Below are positions 18,045 to 27,783 of a DNA stretch of 31,841 nucleotides, piece by piece. The notes beneath the pieces were generated by a model, which was not told where the DNA came from, did no database searches, and saw nothing but the letters and a program-made list of their open reading frames with translations. Numbering within the stretch: the first letter of the stretch is position 1; every line of letters begins with the position of its first letter. The DNA lies in NCBI GenBank assembly GCA_029834535.1, contig JAQMWT010000680.1, positions 1 through 31,841 of the forward strand, read 5' to 3'. Source of the stretch: Chrysophaeum taylorii. Taxonomy: Eukaryota > Sar > Pelagophyceae > Pelagomonadales > Pelagomonadaceae. A program made the translations under genes and the position numbers.

Positions 18045-19140
18045 GTGCTAATCGGCGTGTGCTGTGGCCGCGTCCTTATGGTACTTCTCGCATCGGCTGC
18101 GGATCAAATTTATGCGGCAGCGAAGGCATTAGACACCGAATGCTGGTGGGAAATCGACGTTGGCTTTGCACGACGCGTTATTGCGAGTCCGAATCGCACT
18201 GTCAACTACGAAGAACCCAACGCCGCGCTTGCTAGAAATCTTGGTCAGACTATTCGACGGCACGACTACAAGGATGCGGCTGGCCGGAGGCACTGGTCGT
18301 ACTGCAGTAACCCGACGAAGTTCACGGGCAACCCCCCCGCCGTATTCATTGCCAGTGCGGCGCAGGCGGAAGCCGCGGGACCAACCACCTGCCCACCTGT
18401 CCGGCCTGGGACTGGCCGAATACAGCGACGTGGGCCATCCTCTCGGAGCACGGCGCCGGCGCCGGCGGCTATTCAAAGCCGCGTGCTGTGGAGGCCCCAG
18501 TCCCCGCCGCGGCCCCCGACTTCGCCACGGCCCTGGCCTCTACCGAGACCCACGTCGACCCATGCCGAGTACGAACAAGAGGCGGGCTCAGTCGATGCCG
18601 AGCAAAGCACCGCCAAAGTCGGACGAGGAGTACGACGACACGCCGTCGCCAGCCCCGTACTGGCAACCCGAGGCCATCATGGCAAAGCCCAAGCTCGAAG
18701 CCGAGGATCACTCAACGGAGATCGCGAGGCTGAGAGCGCGCGTCAGGCAACTCGAGTACGAGAAAGAGGACGTTAAGACCAAGCTACAGCAGGCTGAGAC
18801 CGAGCTAGCCGCCTACCACCAAGTCGACAATCTTCAAGTCGAACTACGCCGGCATCGAGAGCTCGTGACCTTCAACGCCAGTACGACAAAGAAGCAGGAG
18901 TGCGAGCTCGAGGCGCTGTGTCGAGCTGCTGATGGAGCTCGACGCCGAGCCGAGATTTTGTCGGAGGTGCGCGTCCGGGATGCCGAGGCCCGCGCCTCGG
19001 AGGCGGAGGTGCGCGCCTGGGACGCCGAGGCCCGCGCCTCGGCGGCCAAGGCGTGGTTCTTGGCGGAGGTCAATGGAGGCTTGAGTTCGATGAAAATATC
19101 GGGGGAATCGAGGGGGAACTGGCTGAAGGATATATACTGA
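18045..19140 (+). pseudogene. Coiled-coil protein gene, probably broken, unknown function
   Basis: Three frames in turn look coding. From about 18060: LASAADQIYAAAKALDTECW to NPTKFTGNPPAVFIASAAQ. From about 18430: ATWAILSEHGAGAGGYSKPR to PDFATALASTETHVDP. From ATG 18562: MPSTNKRRAQ, an acidic linker, then heptad-rich EIARLRARVRQLEYEKEDVK and ELRRHREL, then Ala/Glu/Arg repeats (RDAEARASEAEVRAWDAEAR), ending at 19140. The last 192 codons alone could be one intact protein. The changes of frame could be short introns or frameshifts. I do not recognise the family; a structural or element-encoded protein is possible. Confidence 0.45.
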
Positions 19141-19202
19141 CCTTGGACACTTAAGCTTTTGAGTGACGCTCGTCGGGAACCGAGTCAGAACATATAAGTT
19201 AG

Positions 19203-19237
19203 GGCCTAGTTTCAGACCTTTGGGTCACACAGACAGT
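19203..19237 (-). repeat. Right member of a short inverted repeat pair
   Basis: ggcctagtttcagacctttg then ggtcacacagac is the complement of about 15882-15916 with small indels. See the left member at 15876. Confidence 0.6.
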
Positions 19238-19275
19238 GTTTGCCAAAGGCTCTTCCGCGCCCGCCCTAATTTCAG

Positions 19276-20107
19276 GTGCTGATTTGTACCCCACTTTGCA
19301 TTTTGGTACCACTGTACAGAACGGGGCTATTAGGCGGCATACATCTGTATGTCCGTCGTGCGGAAATGAGATTACTCGCGGTCAATTCACGCTCTCCTTA
19401 TTTCTCACACAGAGCACCGCCTGTTGTGAAACTTGGCCCGTTTGATTTTGATTGGCTGTCGTGCCATCGTGCAACCTCACTCACGGGTGTACAAACTTTG
19501 CAACCAGTCCAAGGGTCTGTTGGCTCTGGAGTCCCCGAATTAGTCAATCTACTTTCGAAGGCATGCACGACGCCTCTCATGCCAATTCATCAGCAAGAGC
19601 TCCTAGCTTTCATGGATTCTGATACAGATCTTATTTATCATTGTGGCTTAAAACCCAACAAGTTGCCAGCCCTCGTGGAGAACAACCCAATGATAGCTAT
19701 TGAATGCCTACTAAAGCTCATGCACACCGGTGAAATTCCCGAGTACCTCTCAGCTCTAGTCAACATGGATATGTCATTGCACTCAATGGAGGTAGTAAAT
19801 CGCCTGACCTCGGAAGTTGATTTACCAACAGATTTCGTCCATCTGTTTATCTCAAATTGCATATCATCGTGTGAAAATATAAAAGACAAGTACATGCAGA
19901 ATCGCCTCGTACGATTGGTGTGCGTCTTTCTGCAATCACTTATCCGCAATAACATCGTGGATGTTCAAGACTTGTTTATTGAAGTTCAGGCGTTCTGCAT
20001 CGAGTTTAGTCGGTGCGCGTCGAGTTGTAAACGATTTCGTAGTGTGTCTTGAGCTCAGGATACGCGAAGCTGCGGGACTCTTCCGTTTGTTGAAGACGTT
20101 GGAGTAG
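19276..20107 (+). CDS. CNOT11: CNOT11, CCR4-NOT complex subunit 11, C-terminal part
   Basis: CNOT11 is a subunit of the CCR4-NOT deadenylase complex (with CNOT10), acting in mRNA decay. The coding sequence is 19276-20012 joined to 20059-20107. The conserved domain begins near 19530: [85 protein letters not shown] and [17 protein letters not shown]. Splicing the 46-bp intron restores [15 protein letters not shown], exactly what the family needs, then TAG. The first 80 or so codons (19276-19520) do not match the family and may be intron; an acceptor-like ttcag ends at 19275. The N-terminal half of the gene (human about 500 residues) is not seen upstream, where transposon remains lie. Lower GC than its neighbours; no break in the domain. 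Homology is near certain; intactness unknown. Confidence 0.92.
20013..20058 (+). other. Spliceosomal intron in CNOT11 (46 bp)
   Basis: Starts gtgcgcgt and ends gagctcag. Removing it joins cg/g (Arg) and continues the conserved CNOT11 C-terminus. Without removal the frame ends at 20052 in non-conserved residues. Its position and length are well supported by the protein match. Confidence 0.9.
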
Positions 20108-20527
20108 CGTGATCCAAAAGGGAATCGTCTCTTGGAGAGCTTGTTTCCCAACGAGAAAGAGTCTAGGCCCCTCTCTTGCATTGTCCCTATAAACACGCGT
20201 TAACCCAACAGGTGATACGTGCGTTCAAGTGTGCTACAAAAGCGCCGGGTTCTGCTCTTGTGGTGATACTAGACCGGGGTCACTTTCGCACGTGATGATG
20301 CGCGCAATTGCCATGTTGTTTCCGGGAAAACGTGGTCTTAATCGCAGTGGCAGCCAGTTCAACCGCAACTATGCGGGTGGGACCCGGGGAGCGCTGGACA
20401 CGGGTGCAACCACACTACCGTTGCACTGGCGTTACCTTTGCGCTACCCGAATGTTGTACTTGTCCGCCCAACCCTACTTGGTGTGTCAGCATTTCGTATC
20501 TTTAATTTCATTTCTCAACCGTAAACG
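20108..20527. other. Region after CNOT11, no recognised gene
   Basis: Holds a 100-codon plus frame (20229-20531) with scattered Cys and no family match, on DNA that also reads in other frames. It may contain the CNOT11 3' UTR and the upstream region of the next ORF. No clear poly(A) signal was identified. Confidence 0.4.
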
Positions 20528-20616
20528 ATGACGGTCTCTCAGCGCCGCCGCCGGCTGCGCGAGAGACGGTGGACAAAGGCGCTCGTAAGAAGGCGCTTGT
20601 GGCGCTGTTGGTCTGA

Positions 20617-21012
20617 GAGTTCCGGGGTGACGCGGCATCGCCTCCCAAATCTCCTTTACAGCGGCTTAGGAAGCAGGACGCGCGGAGCTCCGTGCGGCGC
20701 GAGATCGTCGCGGATTGTCGCGAAGTCGTGTCCGGCAAGTCCAGGTTTCCGCCGAGGGCGCTTGAGTCGTTGGCAAAAAAAGTACCTAATGAGTATAACG
20801 TCTGGAAGCGCTCGATCCAGCGGCTTTTTCGCGTACTGGCAGGCGCATGCGTCGATGGCCGCACGCAGTCCAAGATGAAGTATTCGCCCAAGCGCAAAGG
20901 CCGCGACTCGACCAACACTAAGCTCACTACGGATATCGCGATGATTGGGGACTCTGACCGGTCAGAGTGGGCCGACGACGTCTCTTCAATACCCACACAC
21001 CTCCCGCTGTAA
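20617..21012 (+). CDS. Basic ORF of unknown function
   Basis: Open frame after a TGA at 20614; codons upstream of that stop (about 20556-20613, AARETVDKGARKKALVALL) also read well in the same frame, so it may be a gene with one stop or an intron. It contains RREIVADCREVVSGKSRFPP, YNVWKRSIQRLFRVLAGACV, then KYSPKRKGRDSTNTKLT and ends THLPL. A helical basic middle and a polar tail are all I see. A minus frame (20508-21143) overlaps fully and is also open. Family not recognised. Confidence 0.3.
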   Translation, partial: EFRGDAASPPKSPLQRLRKQDARSSVRREIVADCREVVSGKSRFPPRALESLAKKVPNEYNVWKRSIQRLFRVLAGACVDGRTQSKMKYSPKRKGRDSTNTKLTTDIAMIGDSDRSEWADDVSSIPTHLPL

Positions 21013-21491
21013 ATAAGAGAAAGGGAAAATGCGTATGCCTTAGCAACTCGCGGACCAGCGACAGCGTCTACTCCGGCGCGATCGCCTGTGTATTCGGCCC
21101 AGATCCTCGATGAAGACTTGACCAGCGACTTCAGAACATACATATAGTCTGTTAAAATCCCAATAAATCTAAGAACGACGGAAAGCCTCGAAAGAGCGAT
21201 GCCGACGCATCAGGAACTTGTGGACCGACGACGCCGTTTCATCCGCGAAGAGCAGCGATCGCGATAGACACGCTAGGGCGTGCGGCAACGAGGTCGCGAT
21301 TACGAGGACGGTGAACAAGACGAACCGCGATCTTCGCATTTATCGTGATGGTTGTGTCTTACGCAGAACAGCTGGGTGCGCGAGAGGTATGCCAGATTGT
21401 CGACCATGACACACTCGCCTCCGCCACATGAATGTGAAGATCTAGGCGGCATTCTAGACCTCTGTGCGCACATTTCCCTGCGAAGCCCCAT
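21013..21491. other. Stretch with short plus-strand coding-like pieces
   Basis: In the same frame as the ORF before it, after its stop, the sequence reads ENAYALATRGPATASTPARS to DEDLTSDFRTYI (to 21148), then MPTHQELVDRRRRFIREEQ (from 21198). These might be further parts of a broken gene. No function. Confidence 0.25.
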
Positions 21492-21785
21492 TTGACCTTT
21501 ACTGACGATCGCGAGGCGGTCGTATGGCTGGTCTCATACATTGAGCTTGACTTGGCCACAAGTCAAGTAATCTCAGTTGACTATTTAAATGGTCGAGAAT
21601 TTACCTTCGCAACTCCTCCCTGGTCAGGGTCGGATACCAGAGAGTTCACCCATGTCGTATATGATGCTCTGGTTCTCAAACACGCCACTTCTGGTCTACT
21701 GTTGTGGGCCGCACTAAGTCCAAATCAGGGTAAAGATTTGTGCACGGCGCGGGAATCCAGACTGAGTGGGTTTGTTGAGTTTTAA
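21492..21785 (+). CDS. ORF fragment, unknown
   Basis: Reads TFTDDREAVVWLVSYIELDL, YLNGREFTFATPPWSGSD and FTHVVYDALVLKHATSGLLL, with a balanced composition. Its end overlaps the end of the copia RT pseudogene on the other strand, so the last 40 codons may be element sequence. Not recognised. Confidence 0.22.
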   Translation: MTFTDDREAVVWLVSYIELDLATSQVISVDYLNGREFTFATPPWSGSDTREFTHVVYDALVLKHATSGLLLWAALSPNQGKDLCTARESRLSGFVEF

Positions 21786-23070
21786 GGCCTGCACGTCCAA
21801 ACGCCAGCTTACCAAGAAGGGTCGAAAAAGTGTCATGAATGTACTCGTCCGTCTCAGATGACGGCTCTCCAGTTTTATAAGTGGCAGAGTGCGACATCGG
21901 AGTCAAAGCAGGCTTTCGCATCTGTAACTCGGAGTGCTCCTCAAAATTAGCGTCAATCTTTGCTTGACATTCCAGTGAGATGGATCCATCCTCAGTTCTC
22001 GTAACTCGCATACCCAAGAAGGTGTGGGCTTCTTGGAACGATTCCACGGAGTACTCCTTTTTCATAGCGCTTTGAAACTCAAGACGAAGTGCTTCTGAGG
22101 TGCAGATTTCGACAACGTCGTCTACAGATAAAGTGCACAAAAGAAAAGTAGCATCATCGCGGACCTTGGCATATATACACGTATCCGTGCGAAAGCGATG
22201 ATATCCAAGGGAATCAAAGAAGCCATTTGTGGTTTGATTCCATAGGGCAGGGCTCTGCCGTAGTCCATATAGTGACTTCAGCAGCTTAGGAAGGCGACGA
22301 CCCTTATACTTGGCGTCTTCAGGGTCCATTAGGTAAATGCCTTGCGGGAGCTTGACGTATACGTGAGAATCGATGGGGGCTTGGACAAAGGCATTTGGAA
22401 CGTCTATATGATAGACGGGAAGCCGGAGGTGAGCTGCAATACCTCACAAGCAACGAATACCTGTAAGCAGCGCCATCGGGCTGAGCGTTTTGAAGAAGTC
22501 GGCGCCGAGGGAAGCTAGAAACCCCCTCAGCACCAATCTCGCCTTGTGCTTGATGTACTCGCCGGCAGCATTAGTCTTGATACGCAGCACGAGCCTGGTG
22601 TCGATGGGTTTGGAGTTAGCCATCGGCAGCGATAACTTGAAGCAGCCGAACTTGACTATGTCGAAGATCTCATTGGAAATAGCGGAGTTGTAGGCCTTGC
22701 GATCAGCATCTGAGAGACCTTTTAGGCAGGTCAGCTCGTACTCATCAATCTTGATGTCCTTGGCCTCGATCTTATACTCATCAGGGCCAACGCGCGTGGG
22801 GTGCAAGTAGTGCATAAGCATATTGAGCGGTAGGCACTTGAGATGCCTGTGCGTGTTCGGAAATCATATGAACGAGAGCACGAGGTAAATGGAGATCCTT
22901 GAGGCTAGAGGTGTCAAGCAAATGAACAGGAAGGGCAGACAGGGGACTTATATGGCTGCTCTTGTCCACATCGCAAGAGGCACGTGAGCGGGGTGGTTGC
23001 GAAAGAAGGTGATGGACGTGATGATGGAGTGATATTCCCCCTCTGGAGGCATAGAGGTCCAGTGGATGCC
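21786..23070 (-). pseudogene. Ty1/copia-type reverse transcriptase pseudogene
   Basis: Read leftward, from about 22969: a Ser/Pro/His-rich linker, then YNSAISNEIFDIVKFGCFKL, DTRLVLRIKTNAAGEYIKHK and ARLVLRGF (start of the RVT_2 domain), a TGA at 22444-22446, then HIDVPNAFVQAPIDSHVYVK with the first catalytic Asp, LPKLLKSLYGLRQSPALWNQ, DTCIYAK, CTLSVDDVVEICT at the catalytic Asp pair (Ser replaces the usual Tyr), and HTFLGMRV. It fades after STLLGKLAF near 21790, so RNase H is missing. The integrase, protease and gag regions are not seen on the other side, where family M begins at 23087. The element is dead: one stop, both ends lost. Confidence 0.85.
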
Positions 23071-23086
23071 ATTAGCAGCATGAAGG

Positions 23087-23400
23087 GAGTTAGAAATAGA
23101 AAATTTAATTTAGGGTTAGTACCCCCCCCCCCTCACTCACACTCACACCCAATAACCAATAAAATCATTGTGTCGAACACCGTGCCGCTCTTTGTGTCGT
23201 TATGGACAGGGCGTCAGAGTGGCACTACCACTGCCATCATTCTCTACCAGGAGCACAGTGGTTTTCCCCTGTCTCTGGGTTTGGACCCAGTCGGGTACTG
23301 GTAGATAAACGTCCCTCCGAAAGACATCGATCTCGATCGACGTCTCAGACGAAGACCCAGGGTTTCCAGGTAAGCGCAATCTCCTGAAGTTCCTGAATTT
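23087..23400 (-). repeat. Family M, inverted copy at left end of composite element
   Basis: Reverse complement matches 8735-8918 plus 9866-10012, so this is the longest uninterrupted M copy in the window. It includes the gggttag telomere-like word, a C-run at 23125, a T/C-rich stretch and tgtctttcggaggga (complement). Confidence 0.75.
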
Positions 23401-23499
23401 TCTAAGACCGTAGTCAAGTCTAATCGCTTGCTACTGGTGAAAAAGCGTGAAAAAGTGTGAAAGCAACCAACAACAGCGCAAAAACGCAACCCCAAAACG

Positions 23500-24944
23500 A
23501 TGGCGACTCACGACCCACAAGTCCCGAGTCTGGAATTAGCGACGCAACTCGCTACACCACAAGAACAACAAGCTCTCTGGCAACAGCTCAAAGCTGATTG
23601 GCAACAGCTCAAAGCTGATTTCTACGATCAACTCGCCGCTGATTGCGCTGTCTTACATGCTATGCATGCCGCTGATTTCGCTGATCTCTGAGTCAAAAAC
23701 GCTGCCTTACAAGCTAAGCTCGCCGCAAGAATCGAAGCTCTGAACGAGCAACTCGACCAGGACGAGCAACTTGAACAGGCTTCCCCACCAGCTGTTCTTA
23801 TGGAAACCCCCCTCAAGCAAACTTCTCACGAAGTCGCGACCCAAGACCCGACCATCTCGATTGTCACCCCCCCCTCCTGCTGTTCAAAACGTTCTCGAAC
23901 ATGAATCGAACCCACCTCCTGTCGTCCACCCCACCGGATGTCAAACACCCCACGGCAAAGTCTCAGACCCCACTACCTTCCCTCCGGACCCAGGCATAGC
24001 CAAGGTTACTCCACAACCTGGCACATCCCACATTCACGAGGACACTGCACCTTGTTCGAATACGTACCAGCGATGTTGAACACTCCACCACCACCGCCTC
24101 TCTACATTACTCCCTTCACTCCACCAACTCCACCGGAGCCTCCACCTCCTTCACTGGAGCCTAACTCCCCACTATCGGCGACTCCCCCTTCACCATCTGT
24201 ACAAGTTCCCCGACGTCGGACCCTCCTGTCCGGTATCCATCATCTTCCGCAAGTCACTCTCCTCGAGACTTTCATCTCCACCCACAAGACCATGCCACCT
24301 ACGGCCACGACGGCCCCGGCACTTCCATTCCTACCCAAGCTCCTTCCGCGGCTCAAGCTACTGCCGCCCAACCATCGGACCCTCCTGACTGATCTTCATC
24401 ACCTTCCGAAAGTCGCTGTCCCCTCGATTTTCACCTCCACCCGCGTAATTGCGCACTCCACAGCTACGACCCCCCTTCTCCTGTCACCACACAAGCATCA
24501 ATCCACATTTTTTCTCCAAGTTCCAATGCACCTCCGTCTGCGCTCCAACGCGAGTTGGCCACCACCCAGGCTGCACTCCACTCCCAAACCGCCGAATTGG
24601 CCGCAACCAAGGCCACGCTCACTCTCAAGGACGACGCTTTGTCCTCCACTGCCGCCAAACTCACCATAACCGACGCTGCCTTAGCCTTCGCCACCGCCAA
24701 GCTCGTCACCCAAGCCGACGAACTGGTCTACACCCACGCTGAACTCACCCACGCTGAACTCCATCTCGAGGACACCCAGCTCAAGGCACTCGAAACTGCC
24801 CTCGCTGACATCCGCAACTCCCACTCCGAAACCAACGCCGCCCTCCACACCATTCCTGCCTCCTTGGATGCCTCCCACCCCACCAAAGATGCTGCATCGC
24901 ATCTTTTACCTCCTTTCCCCATTCATCACCGACCTTCATCCTAG
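23500..24944 (+). pseudogene. Proline-rich, coiled-coil protein gene inside composite element
   Basis: ATG at 23500 opens MATHDPQVPSLELATQLATP and QQLKADWQQLKADF, Ala/Gln/Leu-rich helices. A TGA at 23689-23691 interrupts, then the same frame continues NAALQAKLAARIEALNEQLD to about 23880. After a frame change a proline/serine-rich middle follows, with two related segments (SDPPVRYPSSSASHSPRDF about 24217 and SDPPD, stop, SSSPSESRCPLDF about 24376). It then runs unbroken to 24944 through a long coiled coil: ELATTQAALHSQTAELAATK, TITDAALAFATAKLVTQADE, LHLEDTQLKALETALADI. The stop codon sits at the edge of the right M copy. Function unknown; a gag-like or structural element protein is possible. 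Confidence 0.5.
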
Positions 24945-25127
24945 AGAACAGTAAAAATCACTGTGCCTCTGGTAGAGAATGGTGGCAGTGGTAGTGCTGC
25001 CTTTCGTCCTGTCCTCTTACAACACAAAGAGCAGCACGGTGTTCGACACAGCGATTTGGGGGTGTTTAGGTGTGAGTGTGAGAGTAAGGGGGGGGGGGTC
25101 CTAACCCTAAATGGAATTTTCTATCTC
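24945..25127 (+). repeat. Family M, right end of composite element
   Basis: Starts agagaacagtaaaaatcact, includes gagcagcacggtgttcgaca, a G-run and ctaaccctaaatgg, and ends ttttctatctctac. It is shorter on the inner side than the left copy. Confidence 0.75.
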
Positions 25128-25651
25128 TACGCCCTCGCAGATTGAACTCGGTGATGAGCGAAATCTGGAACAAACAAAACAAATGTCTGGCCAGAGACAA
25201 ATAGACGTTGAGTTGTGAGGAGGCGTGGAAGGAGAAGTGTGCGAAGTGCATGAGACGGATAGAGTAGAGCAGTAGGGGAGTGTGAGTGAGAAAGGAGAAA
25301 GAGCGCGAAGTTGAATGTGGAATAGGTTGAGAGGGGAAGCAGAATGAAAAGGATATTGCAAGAAGAGGTGAATGATCAAGGAAAGGAAAAAGCATCGATC
25401 GTAAGGAAGAAGAAAAGTGGAGGAAGATGCTAAGAGGATACGTGGAGAAAAATGCTAGGTAGGCTAATGGCGAAGTATGGCGAATTCTGTACGAGAGATC
25501 AGATCATCATCTTGTTCAGTGGCTATTGAGATAGGGGACGGTGCGTGCCGGTGGATAAACCCGAAGTGGCTGGGGGATCCTCGTAGTAGAACGGGTGGTC
25601 TAACTGATAACAACAGTAGGGATCATGGGTCAGGCAGTCGGGAATTGTGCA
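25128..25651. other. A/G-rich region, no gene recognised
   Basis: Strong purine bias on the plus strand. A minus frame (25107-25395) is Ser/Phe/Leu/His-rich and runs into family M, so I do not call it. Nothing else is seen. Confidence 0.4.
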
Positions 25652-27253
25652 TCAGACCAATGATTGATCGAAAGGCGAATAGTGAGAGTGGCCGTAGAAA
25701 TGAGATTCTATTGTGACTAAAGTTGGGCTAGTAAAGGTGTGACGATGTGACTGAGCGACAGCGCTATTATATGAAGAAATATGACCATTGAACCGAATCG
25801 GCTTCGACATGGTAAGGTAATCGTCGTAATGATAATGAGTAGGGCGGAGCTGTTCCTGGAAGATGAGAGAACCAGAATTGCCTGTCACATACGTGTCGAA
25901 GCTGTCGTCCTGAGTGTAGCGTGAGACAGCTGAAGCTAGGCTATGAGCGTGTAAAGTGATCTGCGGATAATCGTAGCGCGATGAGGATATCGGGATAGTT
26001 CTCTGGGGGTGGCCATAAATATGGAAACTCCAAGTTTGCTGTAGACTTGTCTGGTGGATGTCGCCAGTGGCTATCATCGAAAGATGATGGGGCTGGGACT
26101 GAGGTTTGCATGTGTATCGCGATGATGGTGGATACAGGCGTGTGTCCTGCGAGTGTATCGCGTATGATGGTGGATACAGGCGTGTGTCATGTGCTGAAGA
26201 GTCGGTGCCCTGTGCAGAAAGTGCATAAGAGTCGGGCAACAGAATAAAATGCCTGAAGGCGATGGACTGTTCGAAGATATTGTCCGTGCCAGTGGGAGAG
26301 TTGACTTCGAAGGTATGGTCAAAGTCGCATCTTTCGCGTTCTATTCGGCAAAGTAATCCTGAACTGTGACAATCGACTGATCCAGTATTCATTTCATGCC
26401 CGGAGTCGTTTTCACCAGAATCAAACTTCCCTTGATGTACAAGCGCGAGGGAGCGTGGTGCATCCCTGGTGAATCGCACAGTGACTGAAAGATGAGACAT
26501 TCGACAGGAGGGTGTTGTCGATATGCGAGAGCTGCACAGTATACAACGTGTAGGGAGCGTATGTTTCAAGAGAGGATTAGTCTGTGGACGGGGGATGTCC
26601 GAAGAATGAACATGATGTGAGGTGATGTCCATAATGCGAGAACTGTCCGATAAGGAGTCATGCGAGACTGTGACTAGCAGCGAGTGTGCGGTAATGAAGG
26701 AAGAGATAGGCATGGCAGTTGACTTTCCTTGATTCGTAACACAACTGGGTGGGGCTAGCGGTGTGCGGCAGTGACATCCGGTAGAATGCTGAGAGCAGAG
26801 CGCGTGTCCAACCGGTGGAGATTGGGGGTTATCCTCGCGGGTGCTACGGAAAGTGTCGACTGGGTGCGAATCGCAATAGTGGCTGTTGGGCTCAGAGTTC
26901 TGCAAGATGGAACCTGCATTGTGAACGGAGAGGAGCGAACCGGGTGCGTCATAAAAGCTTAATATGCGAGTGCAGTCTGAGCTGTGTCCGAAGCAGAATT
27001 CCGACAGTAATGTCGGCAGATGCGAAACGTGAACAGAACTGGGCGAGGATGTCGCGTGAAGTCGCGTTGCAACCGAACCATAGAGGTGCAGAGCTTCGAC
27101 GTCAAGCATAGTGCTGGGTGGGACGTTAAAAGAGGCGAGCAAAGGACTCTGCGTGCGGCTATCATTTAGTGGCGGGCATTTGTTGCGCGAGACTGGCGAG
27201 AACTGCGACATGTGGCGTTGGCGTGACGGAACTTCGTTCGCACATGGCAGCAT
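25652..27253 (-). CDS. 533-codon Ser/His/Thr-rich ORF, unknown
   Basis: This is the longest uninterrupted frame of the window. It begins MLPCANEVPSRQRHMSQFSP, includes repeated DTRLYPPS motifs (about 26100-26180, encoded by a local tandem duplication), FRHFILLPDSYAL, and RPTHYHYDDYLTMSKPIRF, and ends HYSPFDQSLV. No membrane segment, zinc finger or enzyme motif that I recognise. The minus strand is C-rich and G-poor here, which lowers stop frequency, so length alone is weak evidence, but 533 codons is still long. The first 30 codons overlap the next ORF upstream. It may be a real gene, an element protein, or a low-stop stretch. Confidence 0.35.
   Translation of the reverse strand: MLPCANEVPSRQRHMSQFSPVSRNKCPPLNDSRTQSPLLASFNVPPSTMLDVEALHLYGSVATRLHATSSPSSVHVSHLPTLLSEFCFGHSSDCTRILSFYDAPGSLLSVHNAGSILQNSEPNSHYCDSHPVDTFRSTREDNPQSPPVGHALCSQHSTGCHCRTPLAPPSCVTNQGKSTAMPISSFITAHSLLVTVSHDSLSDSSRIMDITSHHVHSSDIPRPQTNPLLKHTLPTRCILCSSRISTTPSCRMSHLSVTVRFTRDAPRSLALVHQGKFDSGENDSGHEMNTGSVDCHSSGLLCRIERERCDFDHTFEVNSPTGTDNIFEQSIAFRHFILLPDSYALSAQGTDSSAHDTRLYPPSYAIHSQDTRLYPPSSRYTCKPQSQPHHLSMIATGDIHQTSLQQTWSFHIYGHPQRTIPISSSRYDYPQITLHAHSLASAVSRYTQDDSFDTYVTGNSGSLIFQEQLRPTHYHYDDYLTMSKPIRFNGHISSYNSAVAQSHRHTFTSPTLVTIESHFYGHSHYSPFDQSLV
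26100..26190 (+). repeat. Short tandem duplication inside the 533-codon ORF
   Basis: gatgatggtggatacaggcg then tgtgtc occurs at about 26121 and 26163, 42 bases apart, so the ORF frame is kept. Confidence 0.75.
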
Positions 27254-27783
27254 GCAGGATAAAATAGAGCGAGCTGAAACTTGAGAGGTGTGACCTGCAA
27301 GAGACTGACGGAAGAGCGTGGGAGGATCCGAATTGCATTGATGACAGAACTTAGTGTCATCACAAATCGTCGGGAATTGGATCGTCGGGAGTCGCGTCGA
27401 AGCGGGAGGAACGACGAGTGCTCATCAGGTCTTGTCGTGTGACAGAGGTCCTTCGGAAGAGGGACTTCGGTACGTGCCTTGAGGTGAGTTCCGTAGCCAG
27501 AGTAGCCATAGGAGACGTGACTGATACGAATCGAAACAGATCTTGTCGGCGGTGGAAAACGAATGCGCCCTCGTAATTTGAGCTGGGTGAAATCTTTGAA
27601 TTGCCGGTGAGGCGGAGAGACCGTGGTTGCGGAACGAGCGCAGAGCCGGGCGGCGGTCGGAGTGGGCGCGTAAGCGGTGACTGAGGCGACAGTGTTGTGC
27701 TTATCCTGAACCAAAAGGTGTTCGGGCATCGTACTGTGCAACAAGCGAGCGTGCATCTCAGTTGACTGTGAGTGTACCATGAG
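27166..27783 (-). CDS. 204-codon ORF continuing the leftward series, cut by hAT element
   Basis: Begins MVHSQSTEMHARLLHSTMPE and includes FTQLKLRGRIRFPPPTRSV and VSYGYSGYGTHL, ending SRQSRATNARH. With the hAT element removed, the frame would continue upstream without a stop into DGTFTAPLGLDYHCAILM, so it probably began before the insertion. It overlaps the start of the 533-codon ORF in another frame. Function unknown; it carries LRGRI as does the ORF at 30591. Confidence 0.35.
   Translation of the reverse strand, partial: LMVHSQSTEMHARLLHSTMPEHLLVQDKHNTVASVTAYAPTPTAARLCARSATTVSPPHRQFKDFTQLKLRGRIRFPPPTRSVSIRISHVSYGYSGYGTHLKARTEVPLPKDLCHTTRPDEHSSFLPLRRDSRRSNSRRFVMTLSSVINAIRILPRSSVSLLQVTPLKFQLALFYPACCHVRTKFRHANATCRSSRQSRATNARH

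Larger units (their letters stand above)
23087..25127. mobile_element. Composite element bounded by inverted family M copies
   Basis: The left end (23087-about 23400) and right end (24945-25127) are family M in opposite orientations. The outer tips are ttagaaatagaaaatttaat and, complemented, gtagagatagaaaattccat. Each tip is followed by atttagggttag(t/g)ac and a C-run. The interior holds one broken gene. This arrangement suggests a DNA transposon with long terminal inverted repeats whose isolated ends are the other M copies. I see no clear target duplication and no transposase motif. Confidence 0.55.

Noticed and set aside
20508..21143. 211-codon minus-strand ORF
   Set aside because: It mirrors a plus-strand frame of more protein-like composition and has no family match; strand choice remains uncertain.
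25090..25110. ctaaccctaaa as a telomere
   Set aside because: It is a single unit within the family M end that recurs at 10389 and 23110; there is no tandem array.
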